DNA from: Eimeria necatrix
Lineage: Eukaryota > Apicomplexa > Conoidasida > Eucoccidiorida > Eimeriidae
Assembly: GCF_000499385.1 (NCBI RefSeq)
Contig: NW_013651793.1
Coordinates: forward strand, 1-10,269
DNA: 10,269 bases
Direction: 5' to 3'
Under the pieces are notes generated by a model. That model ran no database searches, had not been told where the DNA came from, and worked only from the letters and a program-made list of their open reading frames with translations. A program made the position numbers and the translations under genes. Of the stretch, positions 8,071-10,269 are shown piece after piece. The number at the start of each line of letters is the position of its first letter. Within the stretch, counting starts at the first letter, position 1.

Positions 8071-8092
8071 TTGGTTATCTTTAGATAACCAA
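8071..8092. repeat. Perfect inverted repeat containing two opposed GATA sites
   Basis: TTGGTTATCT (8071-8080) and AGATAACCAA (8083-8092) are exact reverse complements around a TT spacer. Each arm contains the consensus for GATA-family zinc-finger transcription factors, AGATAA (WGATAR), once on each strand: TTATCT at 8075-8080 and AGATAA at 8083-8088. GATA factors are known to bind palindromic double sites through both fingers or as pairs. The dyad is certain. That it is an enhancer or promoter element is an inference, since no gene is visible within this window for it to control. Confidence 0.9.
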
Positions 8093-10269
8093 GCTACGAA
8101 GACGTGCGCTGCACAGAAAAAGCGGTAATTCTGGGCAGGCTTTCGGCGCGATATGATTTCGGTTTTGGGTTGGCACACCATGAGCAGGAGACGATAGCAT
8201 TCTCCTATGCCTGACACATATTAACGTGAAGAAGCTCGTTCCTCCAGTATCGGCTGCAGGGTAAGCCCTGCTTTAGTAACGTGAAAACAAGATCGCCGTC
8301 AACTACCGCCACTAAGTGAACTGCCTCAACTTGGCTCAACGAGAACGCAGGAGCATTCATTGATAATTAAGCATTGAACATACTATCTGTGAAGAGAGCT
8401 CCAACACTACAACTGCAGCGGCTCAGCGCTTGCCTATTATATGGACTCCTTCTCAATGGACGAGTTCTGCCTGCCCGAATAAATGCACGAAAGGTTATTT
8501 TACGCTTCAGTGGAACAGATACAGTGCAGCAATAAAGTGTAGCTCTCCACTAACAGCTGTTGATAGAACTAGTGACAGACATTCCTCCCTTGCATAGCCC
8601 ATTAATACACCTAAAGTTCAAGACCATCATCTTCGCTTCTTTCTTAAAACGTTTGAAGCCAATCGTTCCTTTATGCGCATCCAATCAATCCGCGCGCTCG
8701 GACTACAACGTAATGCAGTTGATTAGCGTACAGCTATTGTGCTTACACATTAGGACTACATTTGCTTAGAAAAAAGAAACACGAATCGTAAGCGAATAAA
8801 TTGTGGCAACAACAATGCGAAATCAAAAAGTGCCGATGTGTGAAGTACCATGTCTGTACTTTTGGTGATTCTGTTTCCAGAAGCACAACTGCGGTGTGCA
8901 CTCACCCACTAGACTCACATCACAGGGCCTCAAAGCTTGCGCTTTAATGGCAAGTATTGCTCAGGAAAATACCAAACAAGCCTTGCAGTGCAAATCAAAT
9001 CAAGCGGATTTGTGCACGGTAGAGCTTACAAAAATTATAGTTCGGCCCTTAATCAAGGTCGCATGCACGATGTTAGCTCAACGGTCAAAGACGGAGTGAA
9101 TTTTGATAATCCTTTCCCTGGACCGGCTCCCCGAATGTCTTGTCAAGCTGTCGCCAAAGAAGATGGATTTGCTAGAAGCGGTGGCGATGTATTTATGCTG
9201 TTGTATTTCTAGCAGCCTTCAGTACACAGCGTACTGCCTGTTGGGTCCGAAAAGCTGCAAACGATTGGTGTATGGAAATATATTGTGGATTAGTGTGCTG
9301 TTACTTGTATAACCACGCCTGCATTAAGAACATTTCAACGCACACAGAGAGACACATGTACGATATGCTAGCCACACGGTCCAGTGTGAAGATGGTTTTT
9401 ATATGGAGAGAATTGTTTTACTTCTTGGATGCGCTATAAAAGCACGAGCAATTCTTGTTCCAATGTACAAGCAGCCGCAATCTAATATCAAATGCAACCG
9501 TCGACCCCACCGATTGTTTTTTGATACTTGGCTTTATGCTTTACGCCCAAAAGCACCTGGTACTTACTACCTGAGACATGCAGTGCGAAAACCGCGAACA
9601 GATTGGACACAGGAGACATCTGCCACATCGTGGCTCACAGAAATGTGATCATTCTCCAATGTGTGCACTGGTCTGTCGAATTTTTCATTTCCAGAAAGGA
9701 TAAAATTTCTGTCGATTCGCTGTGGTTTTGGCACTTGTTTTCTGTCGTATGACCGCACAAAAGAGTAGCAGCTCACGAAAGAGGCACCGCTTGTGTCTGC
9801 CGAGAGAATCACTTCAAAGACACAAAATGGAGTCATAAAAACTTGCGACGCACTGTCTGCAGGCAGAAACAATTAGTCACCAATAATGCATAAACTGCAA
9901 ACCAAATAGTTGCGGTGAAATCTGCGCAGTCCAGCAGCTGCCCGTTGTCCATGGATGCATCCCAATATTCTTGTCTATATTCGCCATACATTCTTAAGGT
10001 GAGCGTTCAGGTAAACAGACTTTGCACAAATACAAAGCTGCGTTGGATGTCAACTAATTGGGCGAATGCTTGTTGTAACGCTTTTTCAACTACTAGCAAG
10101 ATGGAAAAGCAACAGAATCATGTCAAATTTCATGGAAGTGTGACACACAGTCTGCGTTTGCAAGATGCAAGACGGCTTTACTGGTGTGGGAACAAATTAC
10201 TAATACTGTAGAGCACAGGAGGATGACATACATTTAGCCACACAACAACTGTGCAAGCATGTGAGCCGA
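8093..10269. other. Long non-coding stretch to the window end
   Basis: Scattered plus-strand frames of 67-98 codons occur (8560-8769, 8896-9212, 9103-9312, 9403-9752, 9915-10211), with a 101-codon minus frame at 9567-9872. They overlap in several registers and none shows a domain I recognise. AATAAA words lie at 8478, 8531 and 8795, about the number expected by chance. A textbook TATA-like TATAAAAG lies at 9435-9442. A donor-like AAG/GTGAGC at 9996-10004 lies inside the last plus frame, without an identifiable acceptor. No gene is called. Confidence 0.6.

Noticed and set aside
8478..8800. Three AATAAA polyadenylation-like words close together
   Set aside because: In DNA of this composition about five per strand are expected in 10 kb, and no transcript or coding frame leads into them.
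8896..9312. Three staggered plus-strand frames resembling a broken gene
   Set aside because: They overlap in different registers with no recognisable product in any of them. Such overlaps are common where TAA/TAG/TGA are locally sparse, as in this somewhat GC-richer patch.

Overview
I see no gene in this window that I can support. It reads as non-coding nuclear DNA of a eukaryote, either intergenic or deep inside an intron. By eye the base composition is about 40-45% GC, and CpG is not depleted. Stop codons are frequent in all six frames. The longest open runs are 90-130 codons, about what chance gives: near 43% GC a stop falls roughly every 17 codons, so around one run of 120-130 codons is expected over six frames of 10 kb. 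None of the translations shows a domain, catalytic motif or transposon protein I recognise. There is no bacterial-style gene packing, operon, ribosome-binding pattern, CRISPR array, rRNA or complete tRNA. The lack of CpG depletion argues against a vertebrate and suits an invertebrate (an arthropod, for example) or a protist. I cannot place the organism more closely.

Layout. Positions 1-678 hold AT-rich spacer with one small tRNA T-arm-like scrap near 343-360. A perfect 2 x 56 bp tandem duplication lies at 679-790. A strong 17-bp hairpin with a GCAA loop, enclosing an ATGCAAAT octamer, lies at 1258-1295. Between 1490 and 1700 there are three GCATGC words and a nested palindrome. Positions 2600-3480 contain two overlapping minus-strand open frames, then an 18-bp tandem repeat and some small dyads. 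A short GC-rich dyad in otherwise ordinary sequence sits at about 3995-4015. Positions 4500-5301 contain the longest plus-strand open stretch, still within chance. Positions 5300-7790 are nearly featureless apart from a small hairpin at 6784-6809. A 2 x 21 bp tandem repeat lies at 7796-7837 and a perfect inverted repeat built from two opposed GATA-factor sites at 8071-8092. The rest, to 10269, is featureless apart from isolated TATA-like and polyadenylation-like words at chance frequency.

There is no set of genes here that works together. The real content is a handful of short repeats and dyads, listed below. I found no convincing sign of an undescribed system; the items most worth a second look are the 56-bp duplication, the 1258-1295 hairpin and the paired GATA dyad.
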